Positions 15,912 to 25,055 of a stretch of DNA of 64,000 bases are shown piece by piece. Position numbers and translations under genes: made by a program. Where the stretch lies: assembly GCF_003112775.1 (NCBI RefSeq), contig NZ_BFCH01000018.1, positions 310,001-374,000 of the forward strand. Reading direction: 5' to 3'. The notes beneath the pieces were generated by a model. The model was given only the letters and a program-made list of their open reading frames with translations. It was not told where the DNA came from and did not search any database. Source of the stretch: Mycobacterium montefiorense. Lineage in GTDB: Bacteria; Actinomycetota; Actinomycetes; Mycobacteriales; Mycobacteriaceae. Each line of letters starts with the position of its first letter. The stretch's first letter is position 1.

Positions 15912-17018
15912 TCAGATGATTTCCCGATAGATTTGTGCCGTGCCGGCCGCGCACTTGTCCCAGGAAAACACGGCGGTGCGCGCGTATCCCCGTTCGCGTA
16001 GATCAGCCTGCAATTCGTCGGTGGTAACCACACGTTCAAGTACCGCCCGCAACTCTTCGTGATCGTTCGGGTCGAAATAGACGCCCGCGTCCCCGACTAC
16101 TTCGGGAATCGAGCCGCCATTGCTGCACACGACCGGGCAGCCATGACCCATCGCCTCAAGCGGAGGAAGCCCGAATCCCTCGTATTTTGAGGGACAGACG
16201 AACGCGGCAGCTGCCCGGTAGCGGGTGGCCAATTTCTGATCAGATCCCGACTCGTACCGCACCCGATCAGTGATGCCCAGTGCACCGATCTCTTCGTGCT
16301 CGTCGGGCAACAAGGGGGGACCGCCGAACGCGATCAGTTCGAGTTCTCGCAAGACGGGGGAGCTGGCGTAAGCCTGCAGCAGCGTGCTGAAGTTCTTGTA
16401 GCCCCGGCGATTTCCCACGTAGAGAAGGAATGGCGCGGTCTTTTGGCGATCTTCCTGCGTCGTCGTCGCGTTGGCGCCCGCGGTCATTGAGTAGCCGAGG
16501 TGGACGACGCTCGTTTTTTCCGGGTTGACGCCGTAGATACGCACGAGGTCCCGCTGGGTGTTCTCGGAAATGCAGATCACATGGTCTGCCCGATCGACCG
16601 CGGCGCGTTTGGCTGCGGTCATCCGTTTGGCGTCTGGGAATTCTGCGGGGAGCAGCTCGTGGATCATGTCGTACACCGTCACCACGCGGCGCCGGCCCTT
16701 ACCGACGGGCTTGGGGGCGAAGTAGGTCTCGTGGACGATGTCGGGTTTCGCTCCCCGCCACGTCCACGGTGCGACGAGCTGATTTGCCATAGGAATGACC
16801 GAAATCCCGCCGATTGTGTACGGCGGTATGTTCACGTACCTACCGCGTGTGAAGCTGCTGCCAGAATCAGCCAGGTACTTGTTGACGTGCCATGGCGCGA
16901 CGACGGAAACGTCGAAAGCGCCATGGGCCGGTAGGCGGCTCGCCAGTTCGAAGAAGTAGCGCGAAACGCCGCCATATGGTTGGAATGAGAAGATCTGGTG
17001 ATCAAAGGCGACTTTCAC
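15912..17018 (-). CDS. Family 4 glycosyltransferase (mannosyltransferase-like)
   Basis: 368 residues with GT-B fold and GT4 signatures: MKVAFDHQIFSFQPYGGVSRYFFELA (acceptor domain glycine-rich loop), PDIVHETYFAP, DHVICISENTQRDL, FLLYVGNRRGYKNFSTLL at the start of the donor domain, and CPSKYEGFGLPPLEAMGHGCPVVCSNGGSIPEV with the EGFGLPPLE E-x7-E motif around residue 280. The retaining GT4 group close to WbdB/MtfB uses GDP-mannose or related GDP-deoxyhexoses. Its ATG overlaps the Gmd-like gene stop by four bases, so a GDP-sugar donor made by that gene is a natural inference. Confidence 0.87.
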   Translation of the reverse strand: MKVAFDHQIFSFQPYGGVSRYFFELASRLPAHGAFDVSVVAPWHVNKYLADSGSSFTRGRYVNIPPYTIGGISVIPMANQLVAPWTWRGAKPDIVHETYFAPKPVGKGRRRVVTVYDMIHELLPAEFPDAKRMTAAKRAAVDRADHVICISENTQRDLVRIYGVNPEKTSVVHLGYSMTAGANATTTQEDRQKTAPFLLYVGNRRGYKNFSTLLQAYASSPVLRELELIAFGGPPLLPDEHEEIGALGITDRVRYESGSDQKLATRYRAAAAFVCPSKYEGFGLPPLEAMGHGCPVVCSNGGSIPEVVGDAGVYFDPNDHEELRAVLERVVTTDELQADLRERGYARTAVFSWDKCAAGTAQIYREII

Positions 17019-17980
17019 CGGCGCTCAGCTCGATCCCACTCCGCCTCGACCATTGCCTTGACGACGTCGCTCATTCGGTAGGTGGCCGACCAGCCAAGGA
17101 CTTCTCTTGCTCTGGAAGCATCGCCGCGCCCTTCGGCGAGATCCGAGGGGCGCCTTAGGGTCTCCGAGAGATCTGTGTGCTCGCGCCAGTCGAGCCCCAC
17201 CTGGCTGAACGCGGTAGCTGCGAACTGCTCAAGAGTAGAGCTCTCGCCGGTAGCGATCACGAAGTCAGACCCCTTGGGCTGCTGCAACATCCGCCACATC
17301 GCATCAACATATTCGGGTGCCCATCCCCAATCTCGTTTGATCTGAATGTTGCCCAGCATGAGGCGCGACCGCTCGTTACGGGCAATGCGGACAGCTGCCG
17401 CAACGATTTTCTTCGTCACGAAGCGCTCAGGGCGCAAAGGGGATTCGTGATTGAACAATATGCCGGTGCTCGCGTGGAGTCCGTATGCTTCTCTGTAGTT
17501 AGCGACGAGCCAATGCGCAGTGCTCTTCGCTACGGCGTATGGGCTGCGAGGACGAAACGGTGTCTGCTCGCTCGCCGCGCCACCCGTTGTGTCTCCGAAG
17601 CATTCGCTCGAGCCGGCACTATAAAAACGAATAGGCTTATCAAGGAAGCGGATCGCCTCAAGTAGATTGATTGTACCGACCGCGAGACTCTCGAGGGTCT
17701 CCACCGGTTGCTCGAACGACAGGCCAACCGAGCTTTGTCCGGCTAGATTGTAGATCTCCTCGGGATCGGTCTCGTGTAGTACGTTGAGCACGCTACGAAA
17801 GTCATTGGTGGCCATGGATTCCAAATTCAAGCGGTCACGAATTCCCAGGCGCGTCAGGTTCGCGAACGTACCAATCTGTGCGTCGCGCGACGTGCCGAAC
17901 ACCTCATAGCCCTTGTCGAGGAGCAGGCGCGCCAAATACGCGCCGTCCTGGCCTGAAATGCCGCAGATGAGCGCTCTCAA
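17015..17980 (-). CDS. GDP-mannose 4,6-dehydratase-like enzyme (divergent)
   Basis: 321 residues, extended SDR of the Gmd/Rmd group: MRALICGISGQDGAYLARLLLDKGYEV (NAD(P) loop), YNLAGQSSVGLSFEQPVET, FYSAGSSECFGD with catalytic Ser/Glu, RSPYAVAKSTAHW (Tyr-x-x-x-Lys), NHESPLRPERFVTKKI. Start TTG 17980 is supported by AGGAGGG about six bases upstream. Shorter and quite different from the canonical Gmd at 19831 (340 residues), so it may be a second dehydratase with altered specificity or a GDP-4-keto-6-deoxymannose reductase-like enzyme. It is coupled to the GT4 gene at 15912, which suggests that the two form a synthesis-and-transfer pair. Confidence 0.8.
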   Translation of the reverse strand: MRALICGISGQDGAYLARLLLDKGYEVFGTSRDAQIGTFANLTRLGIRDRLNLESMATNDFRSVLNVLHETDPEEIYNLAGQSSVGLSFEQPVETLESLAVGTINLLEAIRFLDKPIRFYSAGSSECFGDTTGGAASEQTPFRPRSPYAVAKSTAHWLVANYREAYGLHASTGILFNHESPLRPERFVTKKIVAAAVRIARNERSRLMLGNIQIKRDWGWAPEYVDAMWRMLQQPKGSDFVIATGESSTLEQFAATAFSQVGLDWREHTDLSETLRRPSDLAEGRGDASRAREVLGWSATYRMSDVVKAMVEAEWDRAERR

Positions 17981-18742
17981 TCAAACCCTCCTGAGGTGTC
18001 TCCCGCCACGTCGGCAAACGCGGAAGGAGGCCAAACAGAACGTACGGCACGTTCTGCGTGATGAGCAAGCCAACCCACCTTAGATGCGGCGCTCACCTTA
18101 TGGACCGCCGCGCACCACGGGTGCGTCGAGGGCCAAATCGTTCGCTATGCGGGCAGTCCAGCCCATGCTTCGTCCAGAGGGCCGCGACTTTGCGTACTGC
18201 GGGGGCGAGGTTGCTGATCGATCTTGACAGCGCCACGTGCGCAATCGCCGCGCCCGGTCGTTGAGTTAACTCCGGCCGTCACAACACCGCGGACAAGCCG
18301 CTGGTCGGACCTGTTGCGTGGGGCAGCAGCCCGCGGGGGATTGCGTTGCTCACACGTTTGGATCACGTCGCGGACACGGGCTTCGACAAAAGCATTTCTC
18401 GACCAGTCCAAGTAGCCAGCTTCTGGTAAGCGCACTCCCACCTTGGATACCGGAGTCTTAGAACATTCCGCTTCCCCCTGCGGCAGAGCGCCTTTCGCGT
18501 TCACGATGGCGAGATATCAATGTCGTCAGCGCTTCTCGACTTCGCGTCAAAATCCGACTACTGGCTGGTGTTTGGCGCGGAAGCCGTTGATTACCTTGAT
18601 ATTTCGAAGAAAATTAGCGGACAGCGTGACGATCCTCAATGCCCATTGCCCCTTGGGCCGATGCTTTGCTAAGAATAGAGTTGCTGACTCAGTGCTCACG
18701 GATCCGGCCGCGACGGGTGTAGGCAGCGGGAATAGGACTCAC
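17981..18742. other. Divergent intergenic region
   Basis: About 760 bases between the minus-strand Gmd-like gene and the plus-strand FkbM-like gene. The frame of the latter is open leftwards to 18443, but the added residues look non-coding (rich in Arg, Cys, Ser without family resemblance). Expected to hold two divergent promoters; no element can be pinned down. Confidence 0.45.
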
Positions 18743-19633
18743 GTGGAACTCAATCTCAATCCGCTGGCCCTCCTCGCGCAAGCCCTGACGGCGGGCGAAG
18801 CTAGGCAGCGCACTCTGATTGGCCGCGGGCTCACGTGGCAGGTGCGTGAACGGGAAGTGGTCAACGGCCTGGCCGACGTGGAATTCTCGGTGTTCAGTCA
18901 ATTCGGCGACGACGGCATCATTCAGTGGCTCATCCATCGGCTTTCGGGATTGAGCGAGACCTTCGTAGAGTTCGGTGTCGGGGACTATCGAGAGTCCAAC
19001 ACTCGATTCCTGCTGCTGAACGACAACTGGCGCGGACTGGTGATGGATAGCTCCGATCGGAACGTCGCCGTCATCAAGCGCGACGAGATCTCGTGGCGCC
19101 ATGATCTTCAGAGCGCCTGCACCTTCGCGACGGTAGAAAATATCAACCAATTGATGCTGGATCATGGGTTCGAAGGCGAGATCGGGCTTCTTCATATCGA
19201 CATTGATGGCAACGACTACTGGGTCTGGCGTGGCCTGGATGCCGTACGACCCGCGATCGCGATCATGGAGTACAACAGCGTGTTCGGCGCCGAACGAGCG
19301 ATCACGATCCCTTACGACCCGAATTTCAGTAGAGCGCGCATCAACAATCTGTACTTCGGCGCCTCGCTGCCGGCTATGTGCGACCTCGCTAATTCCAAGG
19401 GATATGACTTTGTCGGCAGCAACAGTGCAGGGAACAATGCTTATTTCGTTCGCTCCGACCTGCAGCACGGACTCAAGGTCCTGACCGCTGCGGAGGGCTA
19501 CGTGACATCGAAGTTCGCCGAGTCCAGGGACAGCAAGGGCCGGCTGACTTATCTGCGAGGCGAGCGGCGACTGGCTTCCCTAAAAGGATTGCCCGTGGTC
19601 AATACTCAGACGAACGCCGAAGAGAAGCTCTGA
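18743..19633 (+). CDS. FkbM-like / putative SAM-dependent methyltransferase
   Basis: About 296 residues from GTG 18743, where the sequence begins to look like a protein (MELNLNPLALLAQALTAG). The core FSVFSQFGDDGIIQWLIHRLSG, ETFVEFGVGDYRESNTRFLLLNDNWRGLVMDSS resembles a SAM-binding fold (E-F-G-V-G, then an acidic residue at the end of strand 2), and IGLLHIDIDGNDYWVWRGLDAVRP matches the 'D(I/V)DG.(D/E)...' strand of FkbM-type methyltransferases. Such proteins occur in surface-polysaccharide loci, but I know of no proven reaction for this subgroup. It stands alone on the plus strand, about 200 bases before gmd. Function: sugar modification, inferred. Confidence 0.65.
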   Translation: MELNLNPLALLAQALTAGEARQRTLIGRGLTWQVREREVVNGLADVEFSVFSQFGDDGIIQWLIHRLSGLSETFVEFGVGDYRESNTRFLLLNDNWRGLVMDSSDRNVAVIKRDEISWRHDLQSACTFATVENINQLMLDHGFEGEIGLLHIDIDGNDYWVWRGLDAVRPAIAIMEYNSVFGAERAITIPYDPNFSRARINNLYFGASLPAMCDLANSKGYDFVGSNSAGNNAYFVRSDLQHGLKVLTAAEGYVTSKFAESRDSKGRLTYLRGERRLASLKGLPVVNTQTNAEEKL

Positions 19634-19830
19634 GCCGCGGCCTGGAAGCGCATCATTCGCAGCCGCCGCGGCGATCAGTGGGCCCATCGCTCAACGTCTC
19701 TAGCCCGCGACATTTACTATGAGTCGACAGCGGGGCCTTACCGATTCAGCAACGTGAGGAGTGAAGCGGCCGCGATGATGAGATGCCGGACATTTGGTGA
19801 CGAGGACGCGTCGACCCCGGGGGGATTCTG

Positions 19831-20853
19831 ATGAAGCGAGCGTTGATCACCGGAATCACCGGCCAGGACGGCTCGTACCTCGCTGAACTGCTGCTGGGGA
19901 AGGGGTATGAAGTTCACGGGCTGATCCGTCGAGCTTCGACCTTCAACACGTCGCGGATCGACCACCTATACGTCGACCCGCACCAATCGGATGCGCGTTT
20001 GTTCCTGCACTACGGCGACCTCACTGACGGCACCCGGTTGGTCACGCTGCTGAGCACGATCGAGCCCGACGAGGTCTACAACCTCGCGGCGCAGTCCCAC
20101 GTGCGCGTCAGCTTCGACGAACCGGTGCACACGGGTGACACCACCGGCATGGGATCGATGCGGTTGCTCGACGCCGTTCGCTTGTCCAAGGTGGATTGCC
20201 GGTTCTATCAGGCGTCGTCTTCAGAGATGTTCGGCGCGTCGCCGCCACCTCAGAGCGAACAGACGCCGTTCTATCCGCGCTCGCCGTACGGCGCGGCAAA
20301 GGTCTACTCGTACTGGGTAACGCGCAATTATCGCGAGGCTTACGGGATGTTCGCGGTCAACGGCATCCTGTTCAATCACGAATCACCCAGGCGCGGAGAA
20401 ACTTTCGTGACCCGGAAAATCACCCGGGCGGTGGCGCGGATCAAGGCCGGAGTTCAGGAAGACCTCTACTTGGGCAACCTCGATGCCATCCGCGACTGGG
20501 GATACGCACCGGAGTATGTCGAAGGAATGTGGCGGATGCTGCAGGCCGCCGAACCGGACGACTTCGTTCTCGCGACAGGGCGCGGGTACAACGTTCGCAA
20601 TTTTGTCGTGGCTGCATTCGAGCATGTCGGACTCGACTGGCAGAAGTACGTGAAATTCGACGAGCGCTATCTGCGTCCCACCGAAGTCGATTCGCTGATC
20701 GGCGACGCGACCAAAGCCGCCCAGGTGCTTGGGTGGAAGGCAGCGGTCCACACGGGCGAGCTCGCCCGCATCATGGTGGACGCGGACATTGCGGCACTGG
20801 AGTGCGACGGTAAGCCCTGGATTGACAAGCCGGCCCTGCCAGGTTGGGGCTGA
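19831..20853 (+). CDS. gmdA: GDP-mannose 4,6-dehydratase
   Basis: 340 residues with canonical Gmd motifs: [30 protein letters not shown] (NADP loop), [58 protein letters not shown] (catalytic Ser/Glu), [13 protein letters not shown] (Tyr-x-x-x-Lys), [17 protein letters not shown]. Converts GDP-D-mannose to GDP-4-keto-6-deoxy-D-mannose. ATG 19831 follows a GGGGGG ribosome site. Followed after eight bases by the epimerase/reductase gene, the same pair as gmdA-epiA (Rv1511-Rv1512) of M. tuberculosis and mdhtA-merA of GPL loci. Together they yield GDP-L-fucose or a related 6-deoxyhexose. Confidence 0.93.
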   Translation: MKRALITGITGQDGSYLAELLLGKGYEVHGLIRRASTFNTSRIDHLYVDPHQSDARLFLHYGDLTDGTRLVTLLSTIEPDEVYNLAAQSHVRVSFDEPVHTGDTTGMGSMRLLDAVRLSKVDCRFYQASSSEMFGASPPPQSEQTPFYPRSPYGAAKVYSYWVTRNYREAYGMFAVNGILFNHESPRRGETFVTRKITRAVARIKAGVQEDLYLGNLDAIRDWGYAPEYVEGMWRMLQAAEPDDFVLATGRGYNVRNFVVAAFEHVGLDWQKYVKFDERYLRPTEVDSLIGDATKAAQVLGWKAAVHTGELARIMVDADIAALECDGKPWIDKPALPGWG

Positions 20854-20861
20854 GCGGGGGG

Positions 20862-21824
20862 ATGGGTACATCAGCCGGCGTCCTCGACCGGGCAGCGCCC
20901 GTTTACATTGCAGGACACCGCGGTTTGGTTGGATCCGCTTTGTTGCGCGGCCTCCAGGCAGCGGGGTTCACCAATGTCGTGGTGCGGTCGCACGCCGAAC
21001 TCGACCTGACCGATCGGGCCGCGACGTTCGACTTCATCCTGGGCGCTCGGCCCCAGCTGGTGATCGACGCGGCAGCGCGGGTCGGCGGCATCATGGCAAA
21101 CGACACCTATCCGGCTGAATTCCTGTCTGAAAACCTGCAGATCCAGGTCAATCTGCTCGATGCCGCCGTCGCCGCGCGCGTGCCGCGGCTGCTGTTCCTC
21201 GGATCTTCCTGCATATACCCGAAATTCGCACCGCAGCCGATCAAGGAGGCCTCGCTGCTCACTGGGCCGCTGGAGCCGACCAACGATGCTTACGCGATTG
21301 CCAAGATCGCCGGCATCCTCCAGGTCCAAGCAGTGCGGCGCCAGCACGGGCTGGCCTGGATCTCGGCGATGCCCACCAATCTGTACGGGCCGGGTGACAA
21401 CTTTTCCCCGACTAACTCGCATCTCTTGCCGGCGCTCATCCAGAGGTATGAGGAAGCCAAAGCCAGCGGTGCGGCGGAGGTGACGAACTGGGGGAGCGGA
21501 ACTCCGCGGCGCGAGTTGCTGCACGTCGACGACCTCGCGAGTGCGTGCTTGCACCTGCTGGAACACTTCGATGGTCCAGAGCACGTCAACGTCGGGACCG
21601 GTATCGACCACACCATCAGCGAGATCGCCGACATGGTAGCAGCCGCGGTGGGCTATACGGGCGAAACACGTTGGGATCCAACGAAACCGGACGGGACACC
21701 CCGCAAGGTGCTGGATATATCGGTGTTACGTGAGGCGGGCTGGCTGCCCCGGATCGCGCTGCGAGAGGGTATCGAGGCCACGGTGGCGTGGTACCGCGCC
21801 AGCGCCGGTGCGGTGCGGAGATGA
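20862..21824 (+). CDS. epiA: GDP-4-keto-6-deoxymannose epimerase/reductase (GDP-fucose synthase family)
   Basis: 320 residues; ATG 20862 has GCGGGGG directly upstream and eight bases separate it from the gmd stop. VYIAGHRGLVGSALLRGLQAAGFTNVV is the NADPH loop of Fcl/WcaG, FILGARPQLVIDAAARVGGIMAND the next signature, LFLGSSCIYPKFAPQPIKE the catalytic Ser/Cys region, NDAYAIAKIAG the Tyr-x-x-x-Lys, and MPTNLYGPGDNFSPTNSHLLPA. The family epimerises C-3/C-5 and reduces C-4 to GDP-L-fucose; the M. avium homologue MerA supplies fucose for GPL. Co-transcribed with gmdA. Confidence 0.92.
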   Translation: MGTSAGVLDRAAPVYIAGHRGLVGSALLRGLQAAGFTNVVVRSHAELDLTDRAATFDFILGARPQLVIDAAARVGGIMANDTYPAEFLSENLQIQVNLLDAAVAARVPRLLFLGSSCIYPKFAPQPIKEASLLTGPLEPTNDAYAIAKIAGILQVQAVRRQHGLAWISAMPTNLYGPGDNFSPTNSHLLPALIQRYEEAKASGAAEVTNWGSGTPRRELLHVDDLASACLHLLEHFDGPEHVNVGTGIDHTISEIADMVAAAVGYTGETRWDPTKPDGTPRKVLDISVLREAGWLPRIALREGIEATVAWYRASAGAVRR

Positions 21825-21945
21825 CATCGTGGCTCGCGCGGTGCCAGGCGTCCACTCGCATCGGCGTTAGTCTTTGTTCGTATTCGGATCGCTCCGTTGT
21901 TGGAGAATCTATTCCCCTCACATATGCGCATGTTAGTGTCACACA

Positions 21946-22677
21946 ATGCAATTACTAAATCGTGCCGGCTTGATTGCACGTGCCGTCGCACTTCAGGTAT
22001 CGCGTTCCTATTCTGATCGGGACCTGAGACGCCATTTCGTCAAACATCTCGATTCGCATCAGGTAAATGTTGTATTTGATATCGGTGCTAATTCGGGCCA
22101 ATATGCAGCCGGTCTTCGTAAGGCGGGTTTCAACGGGCGGCTGATATCGTTCGAGCCGCTGGCGGAACCGTTTTCGCGGTTGCAGAGCAACGCATCCAAG
22201 GATCCGCTCTGGGAGATCCGGCGTTGTGCGCTGGGGGATACCGAGGGGACGATCTCGGTCAATGTCGCAGGCAATGCCGGCGAAAGTAGTTCTGTCCTCC
22301 CGATGCTGAAACGCCACCAGGATGCCTATCCGCCGGCAAACTACGTCGGTACCGAAGAGGTGCCCATACATCGGCTGGATGACGTGGCGTCGGAAATCCT
22401 CAAGCCGACCGACAAGGCTTTTCTCAAGATTGACGTGCAAGGATTCGAACAACATGTACTTGCCGGTGGCGAATCAACGATCAATAATCGCTGCGTCGGC
22501 ATGCAACTCGAGCTGTCGTTCCTGCCGCTTTACGAAGGCGGAATGCTAATAAATCAAGCGCTCGATCTCGTATATTCCATGGGCTTTACTTTGACCGGCC
22601 TGTTGCCGTGTTTCGTCGATCCGCGGGATGGTCAGATGTTGCAGGCGGACGGCATCTTTTTCCGACAGAGCGAATGA
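21946..22677 (+). CDS. FkbM-family sugar O-methyltransferase
   Basis: 243 residues, class I SAM methyltransferase. VVFDIGANSGQYAAGLRKAGFNGRLISFEPLAEPF is the FkbM SAM signature (I-G-A-N-x-G then the acidic FEP), WEIRRCALGDTEGTISVNVAG follows, and FLKIDVQGFEQHVLAGGE is the conserved DVQG(F/Y)E strand. Position after gmdA-epiA is as for Rv1513 in M. tuberculosis. Probably methylates a hydroxyl of the deoxyhexose; in M. avium complex GPL, fucose and rhamnose carry 2-, 3- or 4-O-methyl groups. No strong ribosome site is visible before ATG 21946. Confidence 0.87.
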   Translation: MQLLNRAGLIARAVALQVSRSYSDRDLRRHFVKHLDSHQVNVVFDIGANSGQYAAGLRKAGFNGRLISFEPLAEPFSRLQSNASKDPLWEIRRCALGDTEGTISVNVAGNAGESSSVLPMLKRHQDAYPPANYVGTEEVPIHRLDDVASEILKPTDKAFLKIDVQGFEQHVLAGGESTINNRCVGMQLELSFLPLYEGGMLINQALDLVYSMGFTLTGLLPCFVDPRDGQMLQADGIFFRQSE

Positions 22678-22741
22678 GTGAAGCCGCGGGTGCTCGATTT
22701 AGGCGCACGCCGGGTTGGACGCTGCTAACGTGGCTAGCGCC

Positions 22742-23515
22742 ATGACTGCGCCGATGTTTTCCATCATCGTTCCCACCTTCAATACCGCCTCGACCCTCGA
22801 CGCCTGCCTCCGCAGCATTGTTGGCCAGACCTGCAACGACTTCGAGGTGGTCTTGGTGGACGGCGGTTCCACGGATGGCACCCTCGACACCGCGAAAACC
22901 TTTGCCTCCGAGCTTCATACGCGCCTGGTGAGCCATTCCGGTCCTGACGACGGGCCCTACGACGCGATGAATCGCGGAGTGGACATGGCGAGTGGCTCCT
23001 GGGTGCTTTTCCTGGGCGCCGACGACGTTCTGTACGAAGCTGACACGCTGGCCCGGGTGGCGGCTTTCATTGACGGGCACGACTCCGCCGGTCTGGTGTA
23101 CGGCGATGTGATCAACCGGTCAACTGGGACCCGCCACGCCGGCGAATTCGACCTCGACCGTCTGTTGTTCGAGACGAATATGTGCCACCAGGCGATTTTC
23201 TATCGTCGCGAGCTTTTCGCCGGTATCGGCCCCTACAACCTCAGGTATCGCATCTGGGCCGACTGGGACTTCAACATTCGCTGCCTGTCCAACCCCGCGT
23301 TAGTCACCCGGTACATGGATATTGTCGTCACGCTGTACAACGATGTCACCGGGATCAGCAGCGCTGTCGACAAAGAGTTCAGAAAGCGGCTGCCGATATT
23401 CTTTTGGGCTGCGGCCGCCGAGATTTCCGGCCGGACGCTGGCGTTGTTCAAGCAGAAGGAAGTCCGCCAGGCCGTATTTCGCCAATGGCTGGTCAGATTC
23501 AAGGCCAGGAGCTAG
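22742..23515 (+). CDS. Family 2 glycosyltransferase
   Basis: 257 residues from ATG 22742 (MTAPMFSIIVPTFNTASTLDACLRSI); a TTG at 22715 in the same frame is less likely. EVVLVDGGSTDGTLDTA (nucleotide-binding), GPYDAMNRGVDMASGSWVLFLGADDVLYEAD (DXD site near residue 95) and the late NMCHQAIFYRRELF, RIWADWDFNIRC are typical of WcaA-like GT2 enzymes in deoxyhexose-containing glycans. It resembles what I recall of M. tuberculosis Rv1514c, and follows the gmdA-epiA-fkbM run as there. Probably transfers the GDP-derived deoxyhexose. Its stop is eight bases from the convergent drrC stop. Confidence 0.88.
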   Translation: MTAPMFSIIVPTFNTASTLDACLRSIVGQTCNDFEVVLVDGGSTDGTLDTAKTFASELHTRLVSHSGPDDGPYDAMNRGVDMASGSWVLFLGADDVLYEADTLARVAAFIDGHDSAGLVYGDVINRSTGTRHAGEFDLDRLLFETNMCHQAIFYRRELFAGIGPYNLRYRIWADWDFNIRCLSNPALVTRYMDIVVTLYNDVTGISSAVDKEFRKRLPIFFWAAAAEISGRTLALFKQKEVRQAVFRQWLVRFKARS

Positions 23516-23523
23516 GGCAGGCC

Positions 23524-24315
23524 TCAGCCACCGGCCTCGGCGGCGCGCTGATAGCCCCGCACGGCCAAGGGCGTGAACACCGCGGCAAGCACGACTGTCC
23601 ACAGCAGAGTCATTCCGAGGGGCACCAGCAACGGACCGCCAAGCGCTAAGGACCGCATCGCCTCAACCGGTGGCGATATCGGCTGTACGCGAACAAATGG
23701 CTGAAGCCAACTCGGGTACATCCCGATCGGAGTGGTACCGGGGTTAAGGAAAGCCAGCGTCACAGTTCCGCCCGCCAACCACGTCATGATGCTGGGCCCT
23801 TTACTCCTGACAACCGCGGTCGTGACCACTGTCGTGAACCCGACGACCATGATCGACGGGACTAGAAGGTACAACAGGGCGGTGGCCCAGCCATGGGCGA
23901 AACGCAGTCCCATCGCCACGCCAAGTGCAGTGATGACGGTCGTTCCAATGAGCGCGCGCACGATCTCGGCGGTCAGACGTCCGGTAAGTGCACTGATCCG
24001 GTGGACCGGCAAAACCCACATGCGGGTAAGCAGCCGCGACTGCCGGTCGACTGTGATGCCGACGGCATTGCCCAAGGCGCCGAACAGGGCCGACAACACC
24101 GAACAGACGGGTACCAACCCGTATACGCTCTCGACGCCGGTGACTTTGTGCACCTGCGGGCCAAGGATCGCCTGGTAAAGAAGGAGTAGACAGACCGGAA
24201 AGAATATCGACCCCAGCAGCACCGGGCGGTCACGCCGCCACCGGACCAGGAGTCGACTGGCTTGCACCCAAGTCTGAGAGAGAAGCGAGTGCCGCGCCCC
24301 CGCCTCGGAGGTCAC
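23524..24315 (-). CDS. drrC: ABC-2 type exporter permease DrrC
   Basis: 263 residues with about six hydrophobic segments (for example LLGSIFFPVCLLLLYQAI, VPVCSVLSALFGALGNAVGI, LLWTVVLAAVFTPLAV), an ABC-2 membrane protein. GTG 24315 overlaps the drrB stop by four bases (GTGA), so I prefer it over the upstream start at 24378. Together with DrrA and DrrB it forms an exporter; the homologous drrABC genes lie at the right border of the serotype-specific GPL block in the M. avium complex, and Drr proteins export surface lipids in other mycobacteria. Likely cargo is GPL or an intermediate; unproven. Confidence 0.88.
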   Translation of the reverse strand: MTSEAGARHSLLSQTWVQASRLLVRWRRDRPVLLGSIFFPVCLLLLYQAILGPQVHKVTGVESVYGLVPVCSVLSALFGALGNAVGITVDRQSRLLTRMWVLPVHRISALTGRLTAEIVRALIGTTVITALGVAMGLRFAHGWATALLYLLVPSIMVVGFTTVVTTAVVRSKGPSIMTWLAGGTVTLAFLNPGTTPIGMYPSWLQPFVRVQPISPPVEAMRSLALGGPLLVPLGMTLLWTVVLAAVFTPLAVRGYQRAAEAGG

Positions 24316-25055
24316 GAACTGCGCCTTTGCATCCGAAGCGTGATCGCCCCGAACACCAACACCATGCCGATGCACCACGTCAAGGTGATTGCGGCGTTGT
24401 CGACAGCGACGTGCCCGGCGCCGAGGCCGCGCAGCGTTTCGGCAACCTGTGACACCGGCTGGTTGCGCACCACTGGGCGCAACCAGCTCGGGAAGGTCTT
24501 CTCCGGGGCGATTCCGGTGGACAGCATGAACAGCAACAATTGGGGGATGAATAGCATGTAGCTCGCGCCCTGGAGACTGTTCGAGCTCGAGCCCAGCGCA
24601 TCAGCGCCCAACCCGACGCCCAGGCACAGCAGCAACGCTATGAGGACGAAGGCCGTCGCGTATCCCGCCCCGCCGGTAAACCGGAATCCGAAACCGAAGC
24701 CGGTGGCCACTGCCACTGCGAGCGCAAGCGCAGCCCGGATCTGAGTGGCAGCCATGCGGGCGGTAACCGGGGCAATCGCCGCAATCGGCAGGGTGCGTAG
24801 CCGCTCGCCGAGTCCACTGAGGTGGTCACGTACCGCGCGGTCAGCGGTCATCAGCCCGACAAAGATCATCGATTGGACGACCACCGCCGGGACCAGATAC
24901 TGGGAATAAGTCACGTTGCCGGTTTCGATCAGGCCACGCAGCGCCACGCTGAAACCCGCCAAGTAGGCGACTGGCGACACCACCTCGAAGATGATCTCGC
25001 CATCCCGCGCCGATGACAGCAGCGAACGTTCGGTAAGGGCGGCCAAAGCGGTCAT
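24312..25055 (-). CDS. drrB: ABC-2 type exporter permease DrrB
   Basis: 247 residues, ABC-2 permease with about six membrane segments, including YLVPAVVVQSMIFVGLMTA, ALALAVAVATGFGFGF, AFVLIALLLCLGVGLGADAL and ITLTWCIGMVLVFGAITL. ATG 25055 overlaps the drrA stop by four bases and its own stop overlaps drrC, so drrA-drrB-drrC is one tightly coupled operon. Weakly similar in layout to DrrC (both carry SWL.P.VR.QP before the last two helices), consistent with a heterodimeric membrane unit. Confidence 0.88.
   Translation of the reverse strand: MTALAALTERSLLSSARDGEIIFEVVSPVAYLAGFSVALRGLIETGNVTYSQYLVPAVVVQSMIFVGLMTADRAVRDHLSGLGERLRTLPIAAIAPVTARMAATQIRAALALAVAVATGFGFGFRFTGGAGYATAFVLIALLLCLGVGLGADALGSSSNSLQGASYMLFIPQLLLFMLSTGIAPEKTFPSWLRPVVRNQPVSQVAETLRGLGAGHVAVDNAAITLTWCIGMVLVFGAITLRMQRRSS

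Noticed and set aside
18443-18742. Upstream extension of the FkbM-like gene to 18443
   Set aside because: The extra 100 residues are Arg/Cys-rich and unlike any family; the recognisable protein begins at GTG 18743.
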